The notes: generated by a model from the sequence alone, not told the origin. Counted from the first letter of the stretch, positions 18,630 through 28,247 are shown. The stretch is 64,000 nt of DNA from CANLBN01 sp034111645 (GCA_034111645.1 JAWUWW010000031.1:1-64000); one strand, 5' to 3'. A program made the numbers and translations.

Positions 18630-19682
18630 TTAAGAACCCGACAGCTGATGACAACATTCAGAAAACGCAGCCAACTCTTGAATTTTGGCTTTAGCTAAAC
18701 CGCTACCCATAGCATCTTCTGCCATTTTTACACCCTCTTTTAGAGTATCGGCAATACCCGCAACATAAACAGCAGCGCCTGCATTGAGCGCAATTATGTC
18801 GGCCGCTTTTTTTGCCTGCGGTGAACGTCGCTTACCTAAAGCCTCTTCAATTAACGTTAAAGATTCACTGGCCGAACTTACCGACAGACCCTCTAAGTTT
18901 TGTTGTTGTATGCCTAGATCTTCGGGTTTAATTTTATACTCTTGAACTTGCCCATCCTTTAATTCGGCAACTTGAGTTTCGCCACTCAAAGTAATTTCAT
19001 CTAAGCCATCTAAAGCGCTCACCACTAAGACATGCTTACTACCTAACTTTTTTAAGACTTCTGCCATAGGCAAACACAGCGCTGGATTAAATACTCCAAT
19101 CACCTGGCGTTTGACGCCCGCTGGATTTGTCATGGGACCAAGCATATTAAAAATAGTGCGCATGGCTAATTCTTTACGTGGGCCAATCGCATGTTTCATC
19201 GCGCTGTGATGAGCTGGAGCAAACATAAAACCAACGCCAATTTCGCTAACGCAACGAGCAACTTGCTCGGGCGATAAATCTAAATAAACACCTGCCGCCT
19301 CAAGGACATCAGCACTGCCTGTCGAGCTAGAAACAGACCGGTTACCGTGCTTAGCAACATAACCACCACAGGCAGCAACAACAAATGCTGCTGCTGTTGA
19401 TACGTTGAATAAATTGGCACCGTCACCACCTGTACCACAGGTATCAACTAGCATATCGATATCTTTATCTACAACAACAGGCGTTGCGAGTTCACGCATT
19501 ACTTGGGCAGCACCCGTAATTTCGTCAACGCTTTCACCTTTCATACGCAGCGCAACTAAAAAACCACCAATTTGTGCGGGGCTTGCATCACCGGTCATTA
19601 TTTGTCGCATTACCGTTGCCATATCTTGTTGGCTTAAGTTTTCACTACTAACAACTTTATTGAGTGCTTGCTGAATATTCAC
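18630..19682 (-). CDS. trpD: Anthranilate phosphoribosyltransferase
   Basis: TrpD transfers phosphoribose from PRPP to anthranilate. The signature glycine-rich region VDTCGTGGDGANLFNVSTAA and the following GNRSVSSSTGSADVLEAAGV are intact, with MFAPAHHSAMKHAIGPRKEL and TIFNMLGPMTNPA downstream. I chose the GTG start at 19682 because the family begins MNIQQAL-like and AGGTGG lies 4-9 bases upstream. An ATG at 19715 would add 11 residues (MNKNNSLKRWP) that have no counterpart in relatives. It sits between trpG and trpC in one transcript. Confidence 0.96.
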   Translation of the reverse strand: MNIQQALNKVVSSENLSQQDMATVMRQIMTGDASPAQIGGFLVALRMKGESVDEITGAAQVMRELATPVVVDKDIDMLVDTCGTGGDGANLFNVSTAAAFVVAACGGYVAKHGNRSVSSSTGSADVLEAAGVYLDLSPEQVARCVSEIGVGFMFAPAHHSAMKHAIGPRKELAMRTIFNMLGPMTNPAGVKRQVIGVFNPALCLPMAEVLKKLGSKHVLVVSALDGLDEITLSGETQVAELKDGQVQEYKIKPEDLGIQQQNLEGLSVSSASESLTLIEEALGKRRSPQAKKAADIIALNAGAAVYVAGIADTLKEGVKMAEDAMGSGLAKAKIQELAAFSECCHQLSGS

Positions 19683-19758
19683 AGGCCACCTTTTTAATGA
19701 GTTATTTTTATTCAATAATTGGTATTTTTTAGGCTGATATTTTTTATGTCTAATGCTT

Positions 19759-20346
19759 TTAAGATTTGTATAAGGTTAAAAAATTATTTAATAGTTCATG
19801 ACCGCATTCGGTTAATATAGATTCCGGATGAAACTGTACACCTTCAACGTTTAATGTTTTATGTTTTATTCCCATAATTTCATCGATTGAACCATCTTCT
19901 TTTTGAGTCCATGCTGTTATCTCTAGACATTCTGGCAGCGTATTTTTCTCAATCACTAACGAGTGATAACGCGTTGCCTGAAGAGGATTAGGCAAGTTGA
20001 TAAAAACACCATTATTGTTATGATAAATAAGCGAAGTTTTACCGTGCATAACTTTTGATGCGCGAACAATTACACCACCAAACGCTTGTGCAATACTTTG
20101 ATGCCCTAAACAAATACCAAGGATCGGCACTTTACCTGCATATTCTTTAATCGCATTTATAGATATGCCGGCCTCGTTTGGCGTACAAGGGCCCGGAGAA
20201 ATTACTAAATATTCGGGTGCTCTTTCTGCGATATTTTCTACAGTAATCTCGTCGTTACGCACAACTTCGACGTTAGCTTTTAGCTCGCCCAAGTATTGCA
20301 CCACGTTATAGGTAAACGAGTCGTAGTTATCGATCATTAACAACAT
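19759..20346 (-). CDS. trpG: Anthranilate synthase glutaminase subunit
   Basis: TrpG hydrolyses glutamine and passes ammonia to TrpE. The 195-residue class I amidotransferase has the start MLLMIDNYDSFTYNVVQYLG, the oxyanion PGPCTPNEAG, the nucleophile cysteine in PILGICLGHQSIAQAFGG and the catalytic His-Glu in VEGVQFHPESILTECG. It is separate from trpD, unlike in enterics, and lies between trpE and trpD. Pseudomonads share this arrangement. Confidence 0.97.
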   Translation of the reverse strand: MLLMIDNYDSFTYNVVQYLGELKANVEVVRNDEITVENIAERAPEYLVISPGPCTPNEAGISINAIKEYAGKVPILGICLGHQSIAQAFGGVIVRASKVMHGKTSLIYHNNNGVFINLPNPLQATRYHSLVIEKNTLPECLEITAWTQKEDGSIDEIMGIKHKTLNVEGVQFHPESILTECGHELLNNFLTLYKS

Positions 20347-20413
20347 AGTTTTTTATCCAATTTCTTACTTGGGTTTACTTTATTAAACCAAATAAACTAC
20401 CAAAATCTTGTAT

Positions 20414-21910
20414 TTAATCTGAGTCTAGACTTGTGTCTGTAGCGACATCAACGGCTCTAAATAAAGCACGCGCTTTATTCATTGTTTCTTTCCATTCTAA
20501 TTCAGGCTGTGAATCAGCAACGACACCCGCGCCCGCTTGCACATAAATTTTGCCATCTTTTAAAACAGCGGTACGAATAGCAATAGCGGTATCCATATTG
20601 CCATTCCAGGCAAGATAACCCACCGCACCCCCATAAATACCCCGCTTTTCTGACTCTAACTCGTTAATGATTTCCATCGCACGAATCTTGGGCGCACCTG
20701 ACAATGTGCCTGCTGGCAATGCTGCGCGTAACACATCCATAGCACTGAGACCTTTTCGTAACTGACCGGTGACATTTGAGGTAATATGCATCACATGAGA
20801 ATAGCGTTCGACAACCATTTTTTCTGTCAATTTGACGGAGCCAATTTGTGCAACACGTCCAACATCGTTACGACCCAGATCGATAAGCATTAAATGCTCT
20901 GCAATTTCTTTAGGATCAGCTAACAAGTCGGCCTCAAGTGCTGCATCTTCAGTCGCTGTGTGACCGCGACGTCGCGTTCCTGCGATTGGTCTTAAGGTCA
21001 CCTCGTTATCTTCTAGGCGCGCAAGAATTTCTGGACTTGAACCTACTATTTGATGATCGCCAAGATCGACAAAATACATATAAGGCGATGGATTTAAACT
21101 ACGCAGTGCTCGATATAAATTTACCGGCTCAGTCGTAAAATCCATCGATAAGCGTTGCGATACAACGACCTGCATCGTGTCGCCAGACAAAACATACTCT
21201 TTGATTTTATCGACAGACTCAGCAAAGGCGCTCTGACCGACATGAGACTTAAAGAGTTTCTCAGAAACAGCATCCGCGTGTAAGTTAATACTCGGCAATG
21301 AAGGCGTTGGGCCGCGTAAATTCTGCTCTAACTCTTTGATACGCAGCTGAGCACGCTTATAGGCATTTTCAACATCTGGGTTGACCATAATGACTAAATT
21401 CAGCGTTCCCGACAAATTGTCAAAAACCAGCACTTCATCAGATACCATTAATAAGATATCGGGGGTGCCAATCAAATCTTTTAATTCACTGGCTTTTTCG
21501 CTCGCTAAACTTGGCTCAACATAGCGCACGCAATCATAGGCAAAGTAACCCACTAAGCCGCCATGAAAACGCGGCAAACCTGCAAGCTCTGGAGTACGAT
21601 AACGCGCTTTAAATTCTTCAACAAAAACTAAAGGGTCTCTCACAACGTGAGTCTCAACAACCTTACCTTCAATTTCTATAAATACTTTATAGCCAAAGAC
21701 TTTTAAAACTGTTTTGCAAGGCAATCCTAGTATCGAATAACGCCCCCATTTTTCGCCACCTTGAACTGATTCAAATAAATAAGAATATGCTCCATTGGCG
21801 AGCTTTACATAGCTCGACAGGGGCGTATCTAGATCTGCTAGCACTTCGCGCATAACAGGAATACGATTAAAGCCTTGTTCGCAAAGTTGGTTAAATTGTT
21901 CGAGTTTCAT
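20414..21910 (-). CDS. trpE: Anthranilate synthase component I
   Basis: TrpE makes anthranilate from chorismate with ammonia from TrpG, the first committed step to tryptophan. The 498-residue protein has an N-terminal domain with the likely tryptophan feedback site (YSYLFESVQGGEKWGRYSIL). The catalytic domain carries DTMQVVVSQRLSMDF, VGSSPEILARLEDNEV, RPIAGTRRRGHT, LIDLGRNDVGRV and LPAGTLSGAPKIRAMEIINE. It heads trpEGDC after a 379-bp gap from gph. No leader peptide with tandem Trp codons is visible, so attenuation of the enteric type is unlikely. Confidence 0.97.
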   Translation of the reverse strand: MKLEQFNQLCEQGFNRIPVMREVLADLDTPLSSYVKLANGAYSYLFESVQGGEKWGRYSILGLPCKTVLKVFGYKVFIEIEGKVVETHVVRDPLVFVEEFKARYRTPELAGLPRFHGGLVGYFAYDCVRYVEPSLASEKASELKDLIGTPDILLMVSDEVLVFDNLSGTLNLVIMVNPDVENAYKRAQLRIKELEQNLRGPTPSLPSINLHADAVSEKLFKSHVGQSAFAESVDKIKEYVLSGDTMQVVVSQRLSMDFTTEPVNLYRALRSLNPSPYMYFVDLGDHQIVGSSPEILARLEDNEVTLRPIAGTRRRGHTATEDAALEADLLADPKEIAEHLMLIDLGRNDVGRVAQIGSVKLTEKMVVERYSHVMHITSNVTGQLRKGLSAMDVLRAALPAGTLSGAPKIRAMEIINELESEKRGIYGGAVGYLAWNGNMDTAIAIRTAVLKDGKIYVQAGAGVVADSQPELEWKETMNKARALFRAVDVATDTSLDSD

Positions 21911-22289
21911 AACTTATCTATATTCTAAATTGTCTTACTGAAATTTTTATGATTGAAATAATTAAACGTCTCATTATTAATCATAAGATTAATTTAATGC
22001 AGCTTATAAGCAGGAATTGAAGATGTCGATATTATTGGCGCATTTAAAATCATCATGCGCTTTAGCGACAAGCAATCTAAGCTAAGCTAAGCTTGCCAGT
22101 TACGCCAATAATAAGATAAGCGGACACAATACTTATGTGGACACTGTAAAGATGATCCTCGATAACAACGCTCGATCATTAGTTTCTTCGCTATTTTTAT
22201 CATATATTAATCGTTAACTATTTTTTATTTGAAACTAAAACTAATGCTTGCGATGGTTTAACAACGCAAGCTGCTTTCAATAATTTTGC
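21911..22289. other. Gene-free stretch between gph and trpE
   Basis: 379 AT-rich bases on the minus-strand side of trpE, presumably holding the trp promoter. A threefold TAAGC repeat (CTAAGCTAAGCTAAGCTT, about 22077-22094) stands out. I found no tandem TGG leader, no strong terminator and no other gene. Confidence 0.4.
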
Positions 22290-23057
22290 CTATACTGACC
22301 TGACGACTTGCTTTGCAATCTCCGTCATAGAGGAAAATACAGCATCCGGCTCAGCTAGCTCTATTGCTTGGCCATGATTATACCCATAATTCATCGCTGC
22401 TACCGTAATATTTGCTGCGCGAGCCGCCTCTATATCGTTGCGTGAGTCACCCACCATCAATACTTTCGGCGCACTAACGTTAAGTAACTTTAAACAGTGC
22501 AACAATGGCTCTGGATGTGGCTTTTTATTGACTAATTCATCACCACCAAGCAATAACGTAAAAAAATGCGCGATACCAAGATGCTGCAAAATTGGCGCGA
22601 TAAAGCGGCGCGGTTTATTGGTGACAATAGCCATAGTGATTTGTTGTTGCCTAAACTGCTCTAGGGCATCAAATACGCCATCGTACAAAGCGGTTTTGTA
22701 CGCACAGCAACTTTCGTAATGCGATAAGAACGCATCGAGTGCTTTAGGCTGAAGATCGCCGATATTTTCTGGCTTGTGGGCAGCGTTTAGATTGACACTA
22801 AAATTTAAAGCGCGCTCAACTAATTTTGCCGCCCCATTACCTACCCATTCACGCGCTAAATCTTCACTGACAGTGGGCAAATTAAACTCATCTAACATCC
22901 CATTTAGCGCAATCGCTAGGTCTGGCACACTGTCAATCAAGGTACCGTCCAAATCAAATAATATAAGCTCAACTGGCCTATCCAAGATCAGCTCTTTATT
23001 AAACAAGGACTGCATAGGTAAATTTTTGTCCTTTTTAGGGTCGAGATCAAAAGTCAT
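22290..23057 (-). CDS. gph: Phosphoglycolate phosphatase
   Basis: A haloacid-dehalogenase-family phosphatase that removes 2-phosphoglycolate, a by-product of oxidative DNA repair. All four HAD motifs are visible in 255 residues: ILFDLDGTLIDSVPDLA (nucleophile Asp), MAIVTNKPRRF (Thr), KKPHPEPLL (Lys), and VLMVGDSRNDIEAARAAN (acidic pair). It follows rpe on the same strand and precedes the trp genes, the usual rpe-gph-trpE order. The chosen ATG gives an extra N-terminal 28 residues; M15 is an alternative start. Confidence 0.94.
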   Translation of the reverse strand: MTFDLDPKKDKNLPMQSLFNKELILDRPVELILFDLDGTLIDSVPDLAIALNGMLDEFNLPTVSEDLAREWVGNGAAKLVERALNFSVNLNAAHKPENIGDLQPKALDAFLSHYESCCAYKTALYDGVFDALEQFRQQQITMAIVTNKPRRFIAPILQHLGIAHFFTLLLGGDELVNKKPHPEPLLHCLKLLNVSAPKVLMVGDSRNDIEAARAANITVAAMNYGYNHGQAIELAEPDAVFSSMTEIAKQVVRSV

Positions 23058-23135
23058 AAAATTAAGTGATTATTGAAACTTTAATGCACACTCTATTTAA
23101 TGTTGAATATTTAGTGTTGAATGTTTGGGATTGAA

Positions 23136-23804
23136 TCATCGATTGGCTAACTCGGCACGCATTTTATCGACTACCACTTTATAGTCATCTTGATTAAAAA
23201 TAGCAGAGCCTGCGACAAACGTATCAGCACCAGCTCTGGCAATTTCTGCAATATTATCAACTGTTACACCACCATCAATTTCAAGACGCGTTGATAAACC
23301 TAAGGCATCAATCATTGCCCGTGCTTCGCGTAATTTATCAAAGGTATACGGAATAAATTTCTGACCGCCAAAGCCTGGATTAACAGACATTAATAGCAAC
23401 ATATCAAGTTGCGGCAATACCTGTTTAATAGAATCTACAGAAGTGGCAGGATTGAGGACTAAGCCGCATTTACAGCCCTTTTCTCTGACAAGCTGTAATG
23501 AGCGGTCGATATGACGAGATGCCTCTGGATGAAAGGTAATATAACTAGCGCCAGCATCGGCAAACATACCAATTAAATCATCGACCGGCTCAACCATTAA
23601 ATGCACATCAATAGGTGCTGTTATGCCATATTTACGGAGAGCAGAACAAATCGTAGGGCCAAAAGTTAAATTGGGTACATAATGATTATCCATCACATCA
23701 AAATGGACAATATCTGCCCCCGCTGCTAATACGGCGTCAACTTCTTCGCCAAGGCGAGCAAAATCTGCAGACAATATTGAAGGGGCAATCTTAAATTCAT
23801 TCAT
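23136..23804 (-). CDS. rpe: Ribulose-phosphate 3-epimerase
   Basis: Rpe interconverts ribulose 5-phosphate and xylulose 5-phosphate in the pentose phosphate pathway. The 222-residue TIM barrel starts KIAPSILSADFARLGEEVDA and contains the metal ligands in IVHFDVMDNHYVPNLTFGP and PIDVHLMVEPVDD. The phosphate-binding LLMSVNPGFGGQKFIP and ATP-like RLEIDGGVTVDNIAEI follow. It is the first gene of a probable rpe-gph pair and is divergent from the exported DUF3530-like gene at 23957. Confidence 0.97.
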   Translation of the reverse strand: MNEFKIAPSILSADFARLGEEVDAVLAAGADIVHFDVMDNHYVPNLTFGPTICSALRKYGITAPIDVHLMVEPVDDLIGMFADAGASYITFHPEASRHIDRSLQLVREKGCKCGLVLNPATSVDSIKQVLPQLDMLLLMSVNPGFGGQKFIPYTFDKLREARAMIDALGLSTRLEIDGGVTVDNIAEIARAGADTFVAGSAIFNQDDYKVVVDKMRAELANR

Positions 23805-23956
23805 GGTCTGTTATACCGTTTTATGTCAAAAAGCTTTATTTGAGGCATGCAAATAACAAATTGCTGCATAAACCCTTATTGTAATCGATCTATAGGCTCT
23901 TCGTTAGCCCTAATTAACTTGGCTTTTTGTGCGCACGCTTTACTTGAGATCTGCAG

Positions 23957-25171
23957 ATGTATGCCTATACTTTAATTATGTATAAGAGCCTAAAAAAACT
24001 GCTAATTAACCTAACGACCCTAGCGTGCTGTCTGCATGTTAGTGTTTTATGGTCCCAAGAAGCGAAAAAAACTGATGACGCAAAAACAACTGATGCTGAA
24101 AATACAACTCCGCTCGAGATTGCAAAGCCTATTCGAATTCCGGGTAATCAAAAAAGATCTCAATTTCCTCTCAATGATGGCAGCGATAAAGGTCATATGG
24201 ATGCTCTTGCAACGCAAATATCAAATAGCTTATCTCCACAACTACCCGAAGATGCCATTGTATGGCTGGGAACAACAGCCAATGAGAAGTTTTTAAGTCT
24301 ATGGCGGCCAGATCGCTCGGGTAATCCTCGCGGTGCGCTGCTTATTGTTCACTCCGAGGGCGAACATATAGCTTGGCCTGATAGCACCGGACCACTTCAC
24401 GAAACGCTTCCGGATTATGGCTGGGCTACCCTAGCTCTCAGCTTGCCAGAACCCGCGCTTTCGCAGACACCAAAACGCACCCTCGCTGTAAAAAGCCTAC
24501 CATCGCCTAAAACTGAGGCGTCAGCTGACAGTAAAGAAGACCCAGAGGATCCGAAAAAGTCTGAGGCCATGGTTGCAGAAAAGACAGCTGCAGAAAAGAC
24601 AGATGAATCAAAGACCAACAAACCATTAGAAGTAAAAACGGCAGCACAAGAAGAACTGCCCGCAAAGTCTAGTAGACTCCCAGAAGAGATTACCGAGCAA
24701 CGCCTAGCAACTGCTCTACGTTTTTTACACGACAAGGGCCAGTTCAATATTGTTATTTTAGGTAGTGGCACTGGCGCTATTCGTGCGAATACTTTTTTAA
24801 ACAACACCACACCGAAGATAGACAATCCAGACTTAGGGGCGGCAAAACCCTTTAGCGGTATTATATTACTCAATAGTCGAAATCGCCTACCGACCATGGA
24901 ACAAGATTATACCGAATGGTTTGCCGACCCGGAAATACCCGTGCTCGACATTTTTTTAAGCAAAGACTTGCGTAATTTCAAGGCGGCCAAGGCAAGAAAA
25001 ATAGTTGCCAAGCAAAAAAAAGTGGTGCTTTATAAACAAGTAAAACTTAATCATTTAACAGCTACATCAGTGGCGCAAGAGAACCTTTTGTCAAGAAGAA
25101 TAAGAAGCTACCTCAGTGCTAATCTAGAGGGTATAGAGACCAGTGCTTTTAAAAAAAATACTGTTAATTAA
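23957..25171 (+). CDS. Exported DUF3530-type alpha/beta-hydrolase-like protein
   Basis: A 404-residue secreted protein. An uncleaved-looking ATG gives MYAYTLI before a second ATG (23978) that starts a clean signal peptide MYKSLKKLLINLTTLACCLH, so the second may be the real start. The body resembles DUF3530, an alpha/beta-hydrolase-like family: RGALLIVHSEGEHIAWPDST, TLPDYGWATLALSLPEP, and NIVILGSGTGAIRANTFL in place of the nucleophile elbow GxSxG. A low-complexity Lys/Ala/Glu insert (about residues 170-225) with repeated AEKT splits the fold. Whether it is catalytic is unclear because the elbow reads GSGTG. Confidence 0.7.
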   Translation: MYAYTLIMYKSLKKLLINLTTLACCLHVSVLWSQEAKKTDDAKTTDAENTTPLEIAKPIRIPGNQKRSQFPLNDGSDKGHMDALATQISNSLSPQLPEDAIVWLGTTANEKFLSLWRPDRSGNPRGALLIVHSEGEHIAWPDSTGPLHETLPDYGWATLALSLPEPALSQTPKRTLAVKSLPSPKTEASADSKEDPEDPKKSEAMVAEKTAAEKTDESKTNKPLEVKTAAQEELPAKSSRLPEEITEQRLATALRFLHDKGQFNIVILGSGTGAIRANTFLNNTTPKIDNPDLGAAKPFSGIILLNSRNRLPTMEQDYTEWFADPEIPVLDIFLSKDLRNFKAAKARKIVAKQKKVVLYKQVKLNHLTATSVAQENLLSRRIRSYLSANLEGIETSAFKKNTVN

Positions 25172-25599
25172 TATTTAGTGTGTATCACTTAAATATTGTT
25201 TGATCGAGAGATCAATAAACGGGTTTTAACATTGGATTTATAAGAGTGATTTTAACGAAAAGCTGGCAAGAATAGCCTGAAAAAATAACTTGAACAAAGC
25301 AGTTTAAAGAAGCTTATAACAGAACAGTTTGAAGCGTAGGTCTGACACCAAAAACTTTAGCCGGCAATTCTTTTTACCAATTTAAACTATTTTACTGAAA
25401 GATACGAACGTCCTAAAGGTCATCTTTAGAGTTAGAACAGTCCATTCAATAAAAAACAGCGCTAACAAATTCAGCAAGGACATAGCTCACAGCACTAAAA
25501 TATTGACGAGCCAGCTCTAATTTAAACAATCGGTAAGTTCACTTTTCAGTGAAGCATGACGCCAACAATAGCGGTTGCAGTACCTACTATATTTACCTG
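25172..25599. other. Gene-free stretch between two convergent genes
   Basis: 428 bases between the convergent DUF3530-type and BLUF genes. I see no open frame of note, no clear intrinsic terminator and no repeat. Confidence 0.4.
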
Positions 25600-26031
25600 T
25601 CAACTATTGGTTAAGGCGCGCGACTTTTGCATTGTTTTATAAAATTTTATTAACGCCTCATTATTTATTTTAGAGCCTTGCTTGTCCCCATCTACAATTT
25701 TTGTAAGCTCTCTTAAATCGATACACTCGTCATCTGATAAATTAAACGAATCCATGCTCCAGCCACCAAACGATCTACCTGAGATTTGCTCGTCAATAAT
25801 TCGTATTATATTTTTATGTCGCGTATCTCTTCGCAATTTAGCCATTAAAGTCTCTAATGCATCTTGCGAGCCTTCAATTATTTGAAGAAATATATGGTTA
25901 TGTAAAAATAAGACCCCTGTTACTTCCATTTCCTCGTTATTTTTTTGTGATGTTTTAACTATGTTTTGGAGTATAGAATCGATGTCACCATCGACCCCCT
26001 GATAGTCACTCGTGTAAGCAATTATATGCAT
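25600..26031 (-). CDS. Stand-alone BLUF-domain blue-light photoreceptor
   Basis: BLUF domains bind FAD and sense blue light. This 143-residue protein contains one BLUF domain (residues 1-97) and a 45-residue tail, with no output enzyme fused. All key positions are present and fall at nearly the same numbers as in PixD: Tyr6 (MHIIAYTS), Asn31/Asn32 (KNNEEMEVTGVLF), Gln50 (IFLQIIEGS), Trp91 and Met93 (FGGWSMDSF), plus DTRHKNI. Short BLUF proteins act by binding a partner; none is evident next door. It is isolated by gene-free flanks of 428 and 642 bp. Light-controlled motility or c-di-GMP signalling is a reasonable guess only. Confidence 0.9.
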   Translation of the reverse strand: MHIIAYTSDYQGVDGDIDSILQNIVKTSQKNNEEMEVTGVLFLHNHIFLQIIEGSQDALETLMAKLRRDTRHKNIIRIIDEQISGRSFGGWSMDSFNLSDDECIDLRELTKIVDGDKQGSKINNEALIKFYKTMQKSRALTNS

Positions 26032-26673
26032 AGCTTCTTCCTTTAGTTATTTTTTCCATTTGTAAATATCATTTTCAAAAATTATTTTATAGCTTTTTTT
26101 AGCGTGAAAATTATTGCATCGGCTGAAGGTATGCAGCGTTATTTTTCCTAGATATAACGGCCTCTAATTCACATCACATTATAGTTAGCAGACTCGATGC
26201 CTAACAGACACGCCATGCTCTTTTTTATTTTTTATCTGCCAATATTTTATGCTAGATACAAATAATAACTAGACAGATCAATAGCAGCTGGTAACGACAT
26301 AGAGCAACAACAAGTAAAAACGATAAGTCGCAGTAACAAAAACAAATAACGAACACTAATAATATAGACTAACAACGGTATACCTCGGATCTGATCACAC
26401 CCATACATAAAAATTTACAAAAGACTATATAGGCCTCCTAGACGGACTTATCCATTGAGATACAATAGATCGTGAGACAAGCTAGCCTATAATACTCGCC
26501 ATTGAGTGAAAAATTCAACTTGATGACCTAAGTTACCACCCACATTTTAGGGACAGCTCTCAAGAACGAAATAATTGCGTGGATATAGTAGGTTGATATT
26601 CTATAATTTTTATTCCCTAGCGTCATATCGTCTACCTCTATTGCAACGACTTTATTAGCAACTAGTGGACAAT
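26032..26673. other. Longest gene-free stretch (642 bp)
   Basis: AT-rich sequence between the BLUF gene start and the end of the phosphoribosyltransferase gene. Both flanking genes are on the minus strand, so it should hold the BLUF promoter. I see no credible small gene, tRNA, repeat or terminator. Its length suggests eroded sequence. Confidence 0.4.
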
Positions 26674-27309
26674 TTAACCCGTTATTGAATAAATATCTAA
26701 TAAATTACGGTAATAATTTTTATAATCAATACCAAATCCAAAAATAAATTCATCGGGTATCGACAAGCCAATATAATTCGGCGTAATAGCTTCAGGAGCT
26801 CGTCTCGTTGTTTCTTTATTCAGTAAAACTGCTACTTTTATGGAGGCTGGGTTTTTGCCTGCACAATAATTAAATGCTTCGGTTAGCGATATACCTTCAT
26901 CAATCAAGTCATCGATAATTAGTATATGTTTATTGCACAGTTCTATAGTCGGCTTTTTGAGCCAAGCTAACACACCGCCTTTATCTTTATCGCCATAGCG
27001 ACTGACTTGAAGTGTATCGAACTGCAAAGGGAAATTTAACAATGGCAATAAATTTGCACAAAAAACCATGCCACCATTCATGACACATAGCACTACTACC
27101 TTTTCAGTGCCCTTTTGGTGGAAATTCTTTTCACTTTTAGGATTGTTATGCTCTGATTTTTGCAACACTTGCAAATATTCAGCATTAATAATATCTGCTA
27201 AGCTTTTTATTGCCTTTTGTAATTCGCTATGGCTGATAAGCTTACGGGTATTGTTAGCGTTTAATTCGGGCGTGGGATTAAGACAAGAGCTTATTAGGGA
27301 GTCGAACAT
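26674..27309 (-). CDS. hpt: Hypoxanthine(-guanine) phosphoribosyltransferase
   Basis: A purine-salvage enzyme that converts hypoxanthine or guanine with PRPP to IMP or GMP. The 211-residue protein shows VVLCVMNGGMVFCANLLPLL, the flexible-loop region LQVSRYGDKDKGGVLAW, the PRPP-binding motif HILIIDDLIDEGISLTEA, the base-binding KVAVLLNKETTRR, and FIFGFGIDYKNYYRNL near the end, which pseudomonad-type enzymes share. The first 25 residues and the QKGTEK insert (about residue 65) are not typical. It is divergent from ompW. Confidence 0.88.
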   Translation of the reverse strand: MFDSLISSCLNPTPELNANNTRKLISHSELQKAIKSLADIINAEYLQVLQKSEHNNPKSEKNFHQKGTEKVVVLCVMNGGMVFCANLLPLLNFPLQFDTLQVSRYGDKDKGGVLAWLKKPTIELCNKHILIIDDLIDEGISLTEAFNYCAGKNPASIKVAVLLNKETTRRAPEAITPNYIGLSIPDEFIFGFGIDYKNYYRNLLDIYSITG

Positions 27310-27411
27310 ATTTGGGCATTTATTCTTTGGGAGTTAAAAAATTAAGTTAGATTCTACCTGATAAAAATCGAAACGAATAGTCTCTATTTATTTTTAGAAG
27401 AATACACTTAC

Positions 27412-27459
27412 TTGATGTATATCATCTTACCTTTTATAAAAATCGATATCCTATGTTTT
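27412..27459 (+). promoter_or_regulatory. Fnr/Anr box and promoter in front of ompW
   Basis: TTGATGTATATCAT (27412-27425) matches the Fnr/Anr consensus TTGATNNNNATCAA at 9 of 10 specified bases. Downstream, TATCCT (27447-27452) can serve as a -10. A start near 27459 would place the box centre close to -41, the class II activator position. The first ATG of ompW is at 27506. An Anr/Fnr-type gene lies 2.4 kb away. Binding is inferred. Confidence 0.6.
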
Positions 27460-27505
27460 ATCATTTAATACCCCAAGATTAAACCGCTGAGGAATCAAGA
27501 AAATC

Positions 27506-28141
27506 ATGAAAACCATTAAACACACATTTACTAAAAACTTATTACCCCTAGCTATTGCTCTAGGCTTTACTGCCTATCAGACACAATCCTAAGCCTATGA
27601 AGCGGGCGATTTTGTGCTTCGCTCGGGACTAGCCTCGGTAGAGCCCGATGAAACCCCCTATGGCCCTTTAGATACATCTCTCAATGCTGGCGTTGATGGC
27701 GCCGAAGCACTTGGCCTCACCTTTAGTTATATGTTGACCGACAACATTGGCTTAGGCTTATTAGCATCTACGCCTTTTAAACATGACATTACCTCTAATG
27801 GCGCCAAAATAGCCGAGACAGAGTTGTTGCCCCCAACATTACACCTTGAATATTTTCCGCTTGCAAGCAGCTCTAAATGGCAACCTTTTTTAGGTGTTGG
27901 CGTAAACTATACAACGTTTTTTAACGAAAAAATGTCAGCTGGTGGCGATTTAACTTTAGATGACTCTGTAGGCGTTAGTTTAGAAGCCGGCTTAGATTAT
28001 AAAATTAGCGATAGATTTATCGTCAACGCAACGGTTTGGAATATAGACCTTAAAACCGATGCAGATCTTAATGGGACGTCCATCGGCGGTATCGAAATTG
28101 ATCCTTGGGTTTATATGATCAGTATCTGTTATGTTTTTTAA
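27506..28141 (+). pseudogene. ompW: OmpW-family outer-membrane protein gene with a nonsense codon
   Basis: OmpW-type proteins are eight-stranded beta-barrels of the outer membrane, often induced at low oxygen. The frame opens at 27506 with a full signal peptide (MKTIKHTFTKNLLPLAIALG...). It then meets TAA at 27590-27592, exactly at the expected cleavage site, and continues in the same frame as AYEAGDFVLRSGLASVEPD to the end (DPWVYMISICYVF). The rest is undamaged: GLTFSYMLTDNIGLGLLAST, LHLEYFPL, FLGVGVNYTTFF, GLDYKISDRF, and the terminal aromatic F. One nonsense change thus separates the export signal from an intact barrel. It could be recent inactivation or a sequence error. Confidence 0.82.
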
Positions 28142-28164
28142 CTAACTAATTAACTATCAAAATT

Positions 28165-28203
28165 CATCGAGGCTAAATTAAAAATTTGGCCTCGATGCTT
28201 TAA
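28165..28203 (+). terminator. Stem-loop after ompW
   Basis: CATCGAGGC (28165-28173) pairs perfectly with GCCTCGATG (28189-28197), 9 bp with a 15-base loop, followed by CTTTAAACATTTTATT, a broken U-tract. It probably ends or attenuates the ompW transcript before hemN. Confidence 0.55.
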
Positions 28204-28211
28204 ACATTTTA

Positions 28212-28247
28212 TTGCTTTTATAAATGCAATAAAAGCAAGCTAGGAGG
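28212..28247 (+). promoter_or_regulatory. Hairpin directly before the hemN ribosome-binding site
   Basis: TTGCTTTTAT (28212-28221) and ATAAAAGCAA (28229-28238) form a perfect 10-bp stem with a 7-base loop. The strong Shine-Dalgarno AGGAGG (28242-28247) starts 4 bases later, and the GTG start of hemN follows at 28257. The hairpin could protect the 5' end or affect initiation. Confidence 0.45.

Noticed and set aside
22077..22094. TAAGC triple repeat as a functional element
   Set aside because: Three short copies only; no spacing or partner to suggest a function.
21911..22289. Possible tryptophan attenuator upstream of trpE
   Set aside because: No short leader frame with tandem Trp codons and no terminator/antiterminator pair on the minus strand.
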